Origin: an uncultured Burkholderiales bacterium
GTDB taxonomy: Bacteria > Pseudomonadota > Gammaproteobacteria > Burkholderiales > Burkholderiaceae_C
DNA length: 11,092 nucleotides
Direction: 5' to 3'
NCBI GenBank assembly: GCA_903925445.1
Contig: CAIYFE010000014.1
Location: 1 to 11,092 of the forward strand
The notes under the pieces were generated by a model, which was not told the origin of the DNA, ran no database searches, and saw only the letters and a list, made by a program, of their open reading frames with translations. The position numbers and the translations under genes were made by a program. Of this stretch, positions 1 to 6,589 are shown piece after piece; the first letter of the stretch is position 1; the number at the start of each line of letters is the position of its first letter.

Positions 1-2
1 CC

Positions 3-161
3 CCCATTTTGGGATTGACGGACAACGTCAATCCGCTCGATTTGGATCGCTTCACCGCGGCTGGCGTGAGCGCGTTGGTGCTCAAACCGTTTGACCCCGT
101 CAAGCTGTGTCAGCAGGTGGAGTTTTTGGTCAAAGCGAAAAAATCTTCCCAGGATTCATGA
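3..161 (+). CDS. C-terminal end of a response-regulator receiver (REC) domain, 5' truncated
   Basis: This is an open frame of 52 codons running in from the left window edge and ending in TGA. The residues match the last part of a CheY-like receiver domain. A Leu-Thr pair at residues 5-6 provides the conserved switch Thr. An Ala-Ala-Gly follows at 19-21. A Lys-Pro-Phe-Asp at 28-31 contains the conserved lysine of the active site, before the final helix. The phosphoacceptor Asp would lie left of the window. Nothing but a short polar tail follows the domain. The protein is therefore either a stand-alone receiver or a hybrid sensor kinase or multi-domain regulator ending in REC; the fragment cannot tell which. 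The 3' end overlaps the 3' end of the convergent dehydrogenase gene by 32 bp. Family assignment is fairly sure, the partner and role unknown. Confidence 0.75.
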   Translation, partial: PILGLTDNVNPLDLDRFTAAGVSALVLKPFDPVKLCQQVEFLVKAKKSSQDS

Positions 162-1548
162 TGTTGTGCGGATCAAGGGCTTGCTTGATGGTGCGCATCA
201 TTTGAACCGCTCCGGCGCCTGCTTCGTCCAATAAGAACCCCATTTTGTGCAAGCCCATGCCGTGCTCACCGGTGCACGTGCCGCCCAAGCTCAGGGCGCG
301 CGCGACCAATTGGTGGTTGAGCATTTCAGCGGTAGCGAACTCGGTGGAGTTGTTGGGATCGATCAAGTAGCCAAAGTGAAAATTGCCATCGCCCACGTGA
401 CCCACAAGGAAGTAAGGCAAGCCGGTCGCATCGGCCTCGGCCACGGAGTCCAGCAGGCAATCGGCCAAGCGGCTGATGGGCACACAAGTGTCGGTGCTGA
501 TGGCGCGGCATCCGGGCTTGCTTTGGATGGCGGCAAAGTAAGCGTTGTGACGCGCGGTCCACAAGCGGGTGCGTTCTTCGGGCGTGGTTGCCCATTCAAA
601 GGATTGCCCACCAAACTCGGTGGCAATGTCTTGCACGGTTTCGGCTTGTTCTTTCACGCCGGCGGGGGAGCCGTGAAACTCCATCAGCAACATGGGCGAC
701 TCGGTCAGCCCCAGCTTGGCGTAGGCATTGACCATGCGAACGGTGTTGCTGTCGATCAATTCCACCCGCGCAATGGGCACGCCCATTTGAATGATGGCGA
801 TCGTTGTGCGCACCGCCGCTTCGATGCTGGGGAAAGAGCAAATCGCGGCCGAGACGGCTTCGGGCAAAGGGTAGAGCTTGAGCGTGATTTCGGTGATCAC
901 GCCCAGCGTGCCTTCGCTGCCCACCATCAAACGTGTGAGGTCATAGCCAGCGCTGGATTTTTTGGCGCGCGTGCCCGTGCGGATGACTTCGCCGCTGGCC
1001 GTCACAACTTCTAGCGCCAAGACGTTTTCACGCATCGTGCCGTAGCGCACGGCGTTGGTTCCGCTGGCTCGGGTGGCGCTCATGCCGCCAATGGAGGCAT
1101 CGGCACCAGGATCGATGGGGAAAAACAAGCCCGTGCTTTTGATTTCTTCATTGAGTTGTTTGCGCGTGACGCCGGGCTGCACGGTCACGGTCAAATCGTC
1201 GGCGTTGATGGACAAGATGCGGTTCATGCGACTGACGTCAATGCTGATACCGCCTTGCACCGCCAGCAAATGGCCTTCCAGCGAGGAGCCCACGCCAAAG
1301 GGAATGACCGGAACTTGGTACTGCGCAGCCAAGGCCACGGCATCGGCCACGTCTTGGGTTTTTTCGGCGAACACAACGGCGGCGGGAGGCGGCACGGTGG
1401 TGAAGGCCGATTCATCGCGCCCGTGTTGTTCGCGAATGACCAAGGCGGTCGAGCAGTTGTTGCCAAAGCGTTGTTGCAAAGCCTGGATCAAGGCTTGAGG
1501 CACATCGCGTTGGGCAACGTGAAACGGGGCGGTGGTTGGGGCGTTCAT
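130..1548 (-). CDS. FAD-dependent D-lactate dehydrogenase (cytochrome type; GlcD/LDHD family)
   Basis: This predicted 472-residue flavoprotein would oxidise D-lactate or a similar D-2-hydroxy acid to the 2-oxo acid and pass electrons to the respiratory chain. The N-terminal half is a PCMH-type FAD-binding domain. It has the FAD-contact segment IPFGVGSSLEG at 82-92, the stretch DPGADASIGGM at 146-156, the segment ASGTNAVRYGTMR at 161-173 and GSEGTLG at 210-216. The C-terminal FAD-oxidase domain carries VGHVGDGNFH (382-391) and GTCTGEHGMG (423-432), whose His and Glu residues belong to the metal and substrate site in this family. The motifs resemble mitochondrial LDHD and bacterial cytochrome-type D-LDH more than GlcD, but glycolate or 2-hydroxyglutarate cannot be excluded. 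There is no signal peptide, so it is probably peripheral at the inner face of the membrane. The ATG at 1548 is preferred because GGAG lies 7 nt upstream; an upstream ATG at 1572 has no such site. It is divergent from the cobalamin adenosyltransferase gene. Confidence 0.88.
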   Translation of the reverse strand: MNAPTTAPFHVAQRDVPQALIQALQQRFGNNCSTALVIREQHGRDESAFTTVPPPAAVVFAEKTQDVADAVALAAQYQVPVIPFGVGSSLEGHLLAVQGGISIDVSRMNRILSINADDLTVTVQPGVTRKQLNEEIKSTGLFFPIDPGADASIGGMSATRASGTNAVRYGTMRENVLALEVVTASGEVIRTGTRAKKSSAGYDLTRLMVGSEGTLGVITEITLKLYPLPEAVSAAICSFPSIEAAVRTTIAIIQMGVPIARVELIDSNTVRMVNAYAKLGLTESPMLLMEFHGSPAGVKEQAETVQDIATEFGGQSFEWATTPEERTRLWTARHNAYFAAIQSKPGCRAISTDTCVPISRLADCLLDSVAEADATGLPYFLVGHVGDGNFHFGYLIDPNNSTEFATAEMLNHQLVARALSLGGTCTGEHGMGLHKMGFLLDEAGAGAVQMMRTIKQALDPHNIMNPGKIFSL

Positions 1549-1555
1549 GGGGTGT

Positions 1556-1559
1556 CTCC
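1556..1559 (-). promoter_or_regulatory. Ribosome binding site of the D-lactate dehydrogenase gene
   Basis: Read on the minus strand, GGAG stands 7 nt before the ATG at 1548. It decides between this ATG and the in-frame ATG eight codons upstream (1572), which lacks any purine-rich element at the right distance. Confidence 0.65.
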
Positions 1560-1592
1560 AAATTTGCTTCAAATTCTAAGGACTTGCCATGC

Positions 1593-1626
1593 CCATGCCC
1601 GCTGCGGGGGCGACAGCGGGCGATGG
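1593..1626. repeat. GC-rich inverted repeat in the divergent intergenic region
   Basis: The left arm at 1593-1604 (CCATGCCCGCTG) pairs with the right arm at 1614-1626. There are 8 contiguous GC-rich pairs (1597-1604 with 1614-1621), a bulged G at 1622, and 4 more pairs (1593-1596 with 1623-1626). The loop is 9 nt. It sits between two divergent genes, 23 nt before the ribosome binding site of the adenosyltransferase gene. No run of T follows on either strand, so it does not look like an intrinsic terminator. It could be an operator, a 5' leader hairpin or a chromosomal repeat unit. Only the pairing itself is seen. Confidence 0.5.
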
Positions 1627-1648
1627 CGCAATAATTGGCGTTTTGGTT

Positions 1649-1653
1649 GAGGA
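1649..1653 (+). promoter_or_regulatory. Ribosome binding site of the cobalamin adenosyltransferase gene
   Basis: GAGGA lies 8 nt before the ATG at 1662. It fixes that start over the in-frame TTG at 1635, whose nine added codons do not resemble the family N-terminus. Confidence 0.7.
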
Positions 1654-1661
1654 CTTTCAGC

Positions 1662-2225
1662 ATGGGCAATCGACTCACACAAATCGCCACGCGCACGGGT
1701 GACGCAGGCACCACAGGATTGGGCAACAACCAGCGCGTGTCCAAAAACAGTTTGCGCGTTCATGCGATGGGCGACATTGACGAGCTCAACTCGCACATCG
1801 GGGTTTTGCTGTGCGAAGACATGCCCGATGGCGTGCGCCAATTGTTGGTTGAAATCCAGCACCAACTCTTTAACCTGGGCGGTGAGTTGTCCATTCCGGG
1901 GTTTGAATTGCTCAAGGCCGAAGCCGTGTTGGCCTTGGACGACGCCTTGGCGCATTACAACGAACAACTGCCTAGGCTAGAAGAATTCATTCTTCCCGCG
2001 GGCAAGCGCTCGGCGAGCCTCGCGCACGTTTGCCGCACGGTTGCGCGTCGCGCCGAACGCGCGTTGGTGGCCTTGGGCAATGAAGAGGCCATTCAAGAAG
2101 GCCCGCGCCAATACCTCAACCGATTGAGCGACCTGATGTTTGTGCTCGCTCGCGTGCTCAACCGCATGGACGGCGGCGACGATGTTTATTGGAAAAGCGA
2201 GCGCATGAACAAGTCAGCCGGTTGA
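1662..2225 (+). CDS. pduO: PduO-type ATP:cob(I)alamin adenosyltransferase
   Basis: This enzyme transfers the adenosyl group of ATP to cob(I)alamin to make adenosylcobalamin, the cofactor of methylmalonyl-CoA mutase and other B12 mutases. At 187 residues it has the usual length for the cytosolic trimeric PduO/MMAB family. The N-terminal ATP-binding loop TRTGDAGTTGLG is at 10-21, followed by RVSK at 25-28 and a DELNS segment at 40-44. LGGELS is at 72-77 and FILPAG at 109-114. The helix with CRTVARRAER is at 124-133, and YLNRLSDLMFVLAR at 151-164 carries the conserved Asn and Arg of the active site. It is unrelated to the CobO/BtuR family that does the same reaction. No cobalamin riboswitch is visible upstream, and there is no room for one. 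The mutase it serves is not in the window. The next gene starts 71 bp later on the same strand, so read-through is possible but not certain. Confidence 0.95.
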   Translation: MGNRLTQIATRTGDAGTTGLGNNQRVSKNSLRVHAMGDIDELNSHIGVLLCEDMPDGVRQLLVEIQHQLFNLGGELSIPGFELLKAEAVLALDDALAHYNEQLPRLEEFILPAGKRSASLAHVCRTVARRAERALVALGNEEAIQEGPRQYLNRLSDLMFVLARVLNRMDGGDDVYWKSERMNKSAG

Positions 2226-2296
2226 ACTTGTCACCCTTGCGTCAGATCGGGAACATCCTCTAGCAGACCCCGTGCTCGCGCTGATACCCTTGGGCA

Positions 2297-4348
2297 ATGA
2301 CCAAGTCTGCTTTTATTCCTCAAATTCGCTTGTATCAAAACTGGCTGCGTGACAAGCGGGGCTTGAACTTTGATTCGTATGACGCCTTGTGGCGCTGGTC
2401 CACCACCGAGCTGGATGCGTTTTGGCAAAGCATTTGGGACTACTTCGAGCTCCAATCGCCCACGCCACACCAAGCGGCCTTGGTGAAAAACGTCATGCCT
2501 GGCGCGCAATGGTTTGTGGGTGCGCAAGTCAATTACGCGCAGCAAGTCTTTCGTCACGTCAAGGCGGCCGAGGCGGCGGGTTTCATGGCGATGATCAGCG
2601 AAAACGAAATAGGCCAGCACCGTGAAATTTCTTGGCCGCAGCTGCGCCGCCAAGTTGCGTCGCTGGCTTTGCACTTGCAAGCGCAAGGCGTCCAACCGGG
2701 CGACCGTGTGGCCGCGTATTTGCCCAATATTCCTGAAGCTGCCATTGCATTTTTGGCAACCGCCAGCATTGGGGCGGTGTGGAGCATTTGTGCGCCCGAC
2801 ATGGGCACCCACGCGGTGTTGGATCGGTTCAAACAAATCGAGCCCAAAGTTTTGATTGCTTGCGATGGTGTGCGCTACGCCGGCAAAGACCACGACCGCG
2901 TGCAAGTGGTGCAAGACATGCGCGCTGCGCTGCCCACGCTGGAGCACGTCATCATGCATCGCAATTTGAATGAGCAGGCCGACTTGCACGGCTGCACCGA
3001 CTTTGCCAGCACCTTGTCGGGTGAAGGTCAGGCGGTCGATGCCTTTGAGCCCTTGTGGTTGCCGTTTGATCATCCGCTGTGGATTGTTTACTCCAGCGGT
3101 ACAACGGGCTTGCCTAAACCCATTGTTCACGGACACGGCGGAACGGTGGTGGTGGCCTTGGCCTTGAAAATCTTGCACAACGACATCGGATGCAGCTACG
3201 CCGACAACAGCTGGGGCGAGCGCTACCACTGGTACAGCTCCACCGGTTGGGTGATGTGGAATGCACAAATCAGCGGCTTGCTCAATGGCACAACGTGCGT
3301 CATTTATGACGGCAATCCTGGCGGCACAAAAGACAACCCCGACTGGACAACCTTGTGGCGATTTGCGGCGCGCAACGGCGTCACGTTCTTTGGCGCGGGC
3401 GCTGCGTTTTTTGCCAACTGTTTCAAAGCCGGCGTGGACCTGAGCACCTTGCCCGAGTTGCGCAGCGTGCGCGCCTTGGGCACCACAGGTTCGCCCTTGA
3501 GTGAAGATGCGCAACGCTGGGGCAATGCGCAATTCAAAGCCCTCAAGCCGCAAGCGCCTGAAATGTGGTGGTGCAACATATCGGGCGGTACGGACTTTGC
3601 CGGCGCATTCATTGGTGGCAACCGAGAATTGCCTCAAGTCGTGGGTGAAATGCAATGCCGCTTGCTCGGTTGCGCCGTCGAAGCTTGGAACGAGCAAGGC
3701 CAGCCCGTGGATGGCGAGGTGGGCGAGTTGGTGTGCGCGCAACCCATTCCGTCCATGCCGCTTTACTTTTGGGGCGACAAGCAAAACGCCCGCTATCTTT
3801 CCAGCTACTTTGACATGTATCCCGCAGGGCATGGTCGATGGCCCGGCGGTGGCGACGGCACGCCCGATATGGGCGGCGTGTGGCGGCATGGCGACTGGCT
3901 CAAAATCAACCCCAGTGGCTCGTGTGTGATTTATGGGCGCAGCGATGCCACCATCAACCGCCACGGCTTGCGCATGGGCACCAGCGAGTTGTACAGCGCC
4001 GTCGAAGCCTTGCCCGAAGTGCTCGACAGCATGGTGGTCGATTTGGAGTATTTAGGCCGCGAAAGCTACATGCCCTTGTTTGTCGTTTTGCGCGAAGGTT
4101 TGACCTTGGATGACGCCTTGAAAGTCAAGCTCAACAACGCCATCAAGGTTGCCTTGAGCCCGCGTTTTGTGCCCAACGATATTTTTCAAGTGGCCGAAAT
4201 TCCTCGCACCCTGTCTGGCAAAAAACAAGAGTTGCCCATCAAAAAATTGTTGCTGGGCCAGCCCATTGAAAAAGTGGTGAACAAAGACGCCATGGCCAAC
4301 CCTGCCTGCTTGGATTGGTACGTGGCTTTTGCCAACAGCAGACATTGA
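2297..4348 (+). CDS. aacS: Acetoacetyl-CoA synthetase (acetoacetate-CoA ligase)
   Basis: This ATP-dependent ligase of the ANL (acyl-CoA synthetase) superfamily turns acetoacetate, CoA and ATP into acetoacetyl-CoA, AMP and pyrophosphate. It serves use of ketone bodies, leucine breakdown products or polyhydroxybutyrate carbon. The N-terminus has the acetyl-CoA synthetase-type cap with LWRWS at 31-35. The ATP-binding loop YSSGTTGLPKP is at 265-275. SGGTDFAGAF at 429-438 and VWRHGDW at 528-534 hold the nucleotide-binding residues. GRSDATINRHGLRMG at 547-561 is the hinge region. TLSGKKQELPIKK at 638-650 contains the catalytic Lys642. These segments are typical of acetoacetyl-CoA rather than acetyl-CoA synthetases. 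At 683 residues it is longer than the usual 650 or so, mainly from a Gly-rich insertion near 510-527. The ATG at 2297 is the only sensible start, because an in-frame stop lies at 2282. Its ribosome binding site is weak. gcdH follows after 25 bp. Confidence 0.95.
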   Translation: MTKSAFIPQIRLYQNWLRDKRGLNFDSYDALWRWSTTELDAFWQSIWDYFELQSPTPHQAALVKNVMPGAQWFVGAQVNYAQQVFRHVKAAEAAGFMAMISENEIGQHREISWPQLRRQVASLALHLQAQGVQPGDRVAAYLPNIPEAAIAFLATASIGAVWSICAPDMGTHAVLDRFKQIEPKVLIACDGVRYAGKDHDRVQVVQDMRAALPTLEHVIMHRNLNEQADLHGCTDFASTLSGEGQAVDAFEPLWLPFDHPLWIVYSSGTTGLPKPIVHGHGGTVVVALALKILHNDIGCSYADNSWGERYHWYSSTGWVMWNAQISGLLNGTTCVIYDGNPGGTKDNPDWTTLWRFAARNGVTFFGAGAAFFANCFKAGVDLSTLPELRSVRALGTTGSPLSEDAQRWGNAQFKALKPQAPEMWWCNISGGTDFAGAFIGGNRELPQVVGEMQCRLLGCAVEAWNEQGQPVDGEVGELVCAQPIPSMPLYFWGDKQNARYLSSYFDMYPAGHGRWPGGGDGTPDMGGVWRHGDWLKINPSGSCVIYGRSDATINRHGLRMGTSELYSAVEALPEVLDSMVVDLEYLGRESYMPLFVVLREGLTLDDALKVKLNNAIKVALSPRFVPNDIFQVAEIPRTLSGKKQELPIKKLLLGQPIEKVVNKDAMANPACLDWYVAFANSRH

Positions 4349-4373
4349 TTTTTAATTTTCTAGGAGCGCATTC

Positions 4374-5570
4374 ATGGCACAAGCCAAATTCAACTGGCAA
4401 GACCCTTTTTTGCTGGATTTGCAACTCACCGATGACGAGCGCATGGTGCGCGAAGCCGCCGCTGCCTACTGCCAAGACAAATTGGCACCGCGTGTGCTTC
4501 AAGCGTTTCGCAACGAAAAAACCGATGCCGCCATCTTTCGCGAAATGGGTGAGCTGGGTCTGCTCGGCCCCACCATTGCGCCCGAGTACGGCGGCCCAGG
4601 ATTGAATTACGTTGCCTACGGGCTCATTGCCCGAGAGGTAGAACGCGTGGACTCGGGTTATCGCTCCATGATGAGCGTGCAATCGTCCTTGGTCATGGTG
4701 CCCATCAACGAATTTGGCACCGAAGCCCAAAAACAAAAATACCTGCCCAAACTCGCCAGTGGCGAATGGATTGGCTGCTTTGGCCTGACCGAACCCGACC
4801 ACGGTTCAGACCCTGCCAGCATGGCCACACGGGCGCAAAAGGTGGACGGCGGTTACTTGCTCAAAGGCAACAAGATGTGGATTTCCAACAGCCCCATCGC
4901 CGATGTCTTTGTGGTCTGGGCCAAAGAGGTGAGCACAGGCGGACAAGTGGGCCCGATTCGCGGCTTTGTGCTGGAAAAAGGCATGAAAGGCTTGAGCGCA
5001 CCCGCCATTCACGGCAAGGTGGGCTTGCGCGCGTCCATCACGGGCGAGATCGTCATGGACGGTGTGTTCGTGCCCGAAGAAAACGCCTTTCCCGAAGTGC
5101 AAGGCTTGAAAGGCCCGTTCACATGCTTGAACAGCGCGCGGTATGGCATTGCATGGGGCGCGTTGGGCGCAGCCGAAGATTGTTGGATGCGCGCAAGGCA
5201 ATACACCTTGGATCGTCAACAGTTTGGTCGCCCGTTGGCTGCCAATCAACTCATTCAAAAGAAGTTGGCCGATATGCAAACCGAAATTGCATTGGGCTTG
5301 CAAGGCTGCTTGCGACTCGGTCGCATGAAAGACGAAGGCACGGCCAGCGTTGAAATCACGTCCATCTTGAAGCGCAACAACTGCGGCAAGGCCTTGGACA
5401 TCGCACGCATGGCGCGCGACATGATGGGCGGCAACGGCATCAGCGATGAGTTTGGCGTGGCGCGCCATTTGGTCAATTTGGAGGTGGTCAACACCTACGA
5501 AGGCACACATGACATCCACGCTTTGATTTTGGGTCGCGCGCAAACAGGCATCGCGGCTTTTTCAAATTAA
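4374..5570 (+). CDS. gcdH: Glutaryl-CoA dehydrogenase (decarboxylating)
   Basis: This cytosolic FAD enzyme of the acyl-CoA dehydrogenase family oxidises and decarboxylates glutaryl-CoA to crotonyl-CoA. The pathway breaks down lysine, tryptophan, glutarate and some aromatic compounds, with electrons going to electron-transfer flavoprotein. The 398 residues cover the full catalytic length. The segment ERVDSGYRSMMSVQSS at 90-105 is diagnostic and includes Glu90 and Arg97, which correspond to human Glu87 and Arg94. The FAD-binding segment CFGLTEPDHGSDP is at 135-147 and KMWISNSPIAD at 167-177. The end has TYEGTHDIHALILGRAQTG (374-392), where Glu376 is the catalytic base. The Tyr375 just before it is the residue kept in decarboxylating members, so the ordinary reaction is expected. 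AGGAG lies 7 nt before the ATG. It sits 25 bp after the acetoacetyl-CoA synthetase gene and 20 bp before a Bug-type binding-protein gene, and is probably in one transcript with them. No CoA transferase for glutarate is seen here. Confidence 0.95.
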   Translation: MAQAKFNWQDPFLLDLQLTDDERMVREAAAAYCQDKLAPRVLQAFRNEKTDAAIFREMGELGLLGPTIAPEYGGPGLNYVAYGLIAREVERVDSGYRSMMSVQSSLVMVPINEFGTEAQKQKYLPKLASGEWIGCFGLTEPDHGSDPASMATRAQKVDGGYLLKGNKMWISNSPIADVFVVWAKEVSTGGQVGPIRGFVLEKGMKGLSAPAIHGKVGLRASITGEIVMDGVFVPEENAFPEVQGLKGPFTCLNSARYGIAWGALGAAEDCWMRARQYTLDRQQFGRPLAANQLIQKKLADMQTEIALGLQGCLRLGRMKDEGTASVEITSILKRNNCGKALDIARMARDMMGGNGISDEFGVARHLVNLEVVNTYEGTHDIHALILGRAQTGIAAFSN

Positions 5571-5590
5571 CTCGACGCAGGAGTGACGCG

Positions 5591-6589
5591 ATGACACAAA
5601 GCAACATCAATCGACGTGCCAGCTTACAAGGCATAGCGGGCATATTGGCCAGTTTGTCGGCGCCTGCGTGGATCAGCAGCGCCGCCTTGGCGCAAGATAA
5701 ATTTCCAAACAAACCCATCACCTTGATTGCACCTTGGACGCCGGCGGGCCCCAGCGATGCTGTTTTGCGCGCGTTTGCTGAAAGCGCAGGCCGCTTGTTG
5801 GGCGTGTCCATGGTGGTCGAAAACAAACCCGGCGCGGGCGGCATTTTGGGTGCTTCGGCCATGGTGGGCGCAAAGCCCGATGGCTACTTGCTCACCCAAT
5901 TACCATTGGGCATTTACCGCATTCCGCACATGCAAAAAACCAACTTTGATCCGCTCAAAGACATCACACACATCAGCTGTTTGACGGGCTACACGTTTTG
6001 CATCGCTTGCGCTTTGGATGCGCCGTTCAAAACCCTCAAAGAAATGGTGGCCTACGCCAAAGCCAATCCAGGCAAGTTGGAATACGGACACACAGGAACG
6101 GGAACCACACCGCATTTGGCGATGGAAGACTTCAGTCAAAAAGCGGGCATTGAACTCAATCCGGTGCCCTTCAAAGGCGCTGCAGAAATTTTGCAGTCCA
6201 TCTTGGGCGGCCATATTCGTGTTGCCAGCAGCACCTCAGAAATCATTCCTTTGGTCAAAGAAGGCAAGCTGCGCCTGCTCTCAACCTTGGGCAGCAAACG
6301 AACCAAAGCATTCCCAGAGGTGCCCACCGTCAAAGAAAGCGGCTGGGACACGATTTCTGAATCGCCATTTGGCATTGGTGGCCCCAAAGGCATGGATCCG
6401 GTGATCGTCAAACTTTTGGACGCCACGTTCAAAAAGACCTTGGAAGATCCCAAAGTGATTGAAACATTGGACAGGTACTATCAGCCCACCATCTACATGA
6501 ACAGCGCTGATTACACCCAATACGCCGCACGTACGTTTGAAGCAGAACGCGCCACAGTCGAGCGTTTGGGGTTGGCCAAAAAAACATAA
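5591..6589 (+). CDS. tctC: Bug/TctC-family periplasmic solute-binding protein
   Basis: This 332-residue protein belongs to the Bug family, the substrate-binding component of tripartite tricarboxylate transporters. These bind small carboxylates such as citrate, malate, glutarate or aromatic acids in the periplasm. An N-terminal signal peptide is present, with Arg8-Arg9, a hydrophobic stretch and a likely cleavage after Ala-Leu-Ala at 32-34. The twin arginine is only a partial Tat motif because Ser stands where a hydrophobic residue is usual, so Sec export is also possible. The mature part shows family hallmarks: KPITLIAPWTPAG (41-53), VVENKPGAGGILGA (75-88), a Gly/Thr-rich loop YGHTGTGTTPHLA at 165-177, PFKGAAEILQSILGGHI (193-209) and the closing FEAERATVERLGL (316-328). 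AGGAG lies 7 nt before the ATG. No TctA or TctB membrane partner is nearby, as is common for the expanded Bug paralogues of Burkholderiales. Position after gcdH suggests a dicarboxylate such as glutarate, but this is inference. Confidence 0.93.
   Translation: MTQSNINRRASLQGIAGILASLSAPAWISSAALAQDKFPNKPITLIAPWTPAGPSDAVLRAFAESAGRLLGVSMVVENKPGAGGILGASAMVGAKPDGYLLTQLPLGIYRIPHMQKTNFDPLKDITHISCLTGYTFCIACALDAPFKTLKEMVAYAKANPGKLEYGHTGTGTTPHLAMEDFSQKAGIELNPVPFKGAAEILQSILGGHIRVASSTSEIIPLVKEGKLRLLSTLGSKRTKAFPEVPTVKESGWDTISESPFGIGGPKGMDPVIVKLLDATFKKTLEDPKVIETLDRYYQPTIYMNSADYTQYAARTFEAERATVERLGLAKKT

Noticed and set aside
247..1014. A 255-codon plus-strand open frame opposite the D-lactate dehydrogenase gene
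   Set aside because: It has low-complexity composition rich in His, Gly and Ala and no family resemblance, and the minus strand is a well-conserved enzyme.
1573..1578. TAGAAT on the minus strand as a possible -10 element for the D-lactate dehydrogenase gene
   Set aside because: The spacing to the start codon is plausible, but no acceptable -35 element lies 16-18 nt upstream, so it is not distinguishable from chance.
1549..1661. Cobalamin riboswitch ahead of the adenosyltransferase gene
   Set aside because: The gap is only 113 bp and contains no B12-box-like sequence.
2231..3964. A 577-codon open frame on the minus strand opposite the acetoacetyl-CoA synthetase gene
   Set aside because: Its product is rich in His, Arg, Ala and Gly with no recognisable domain, as expected when a GC-rich gene is read on the other strand. 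The plus-strand frame is an unmistakable full-length enzyme.
4806..5543. A 245-codon minus-strand open frame opposite gcdH
   Set aside because: It is another antisense shadow. The plus strand holds all catalytic residues of glutaryl-CoA dehydrogenase.
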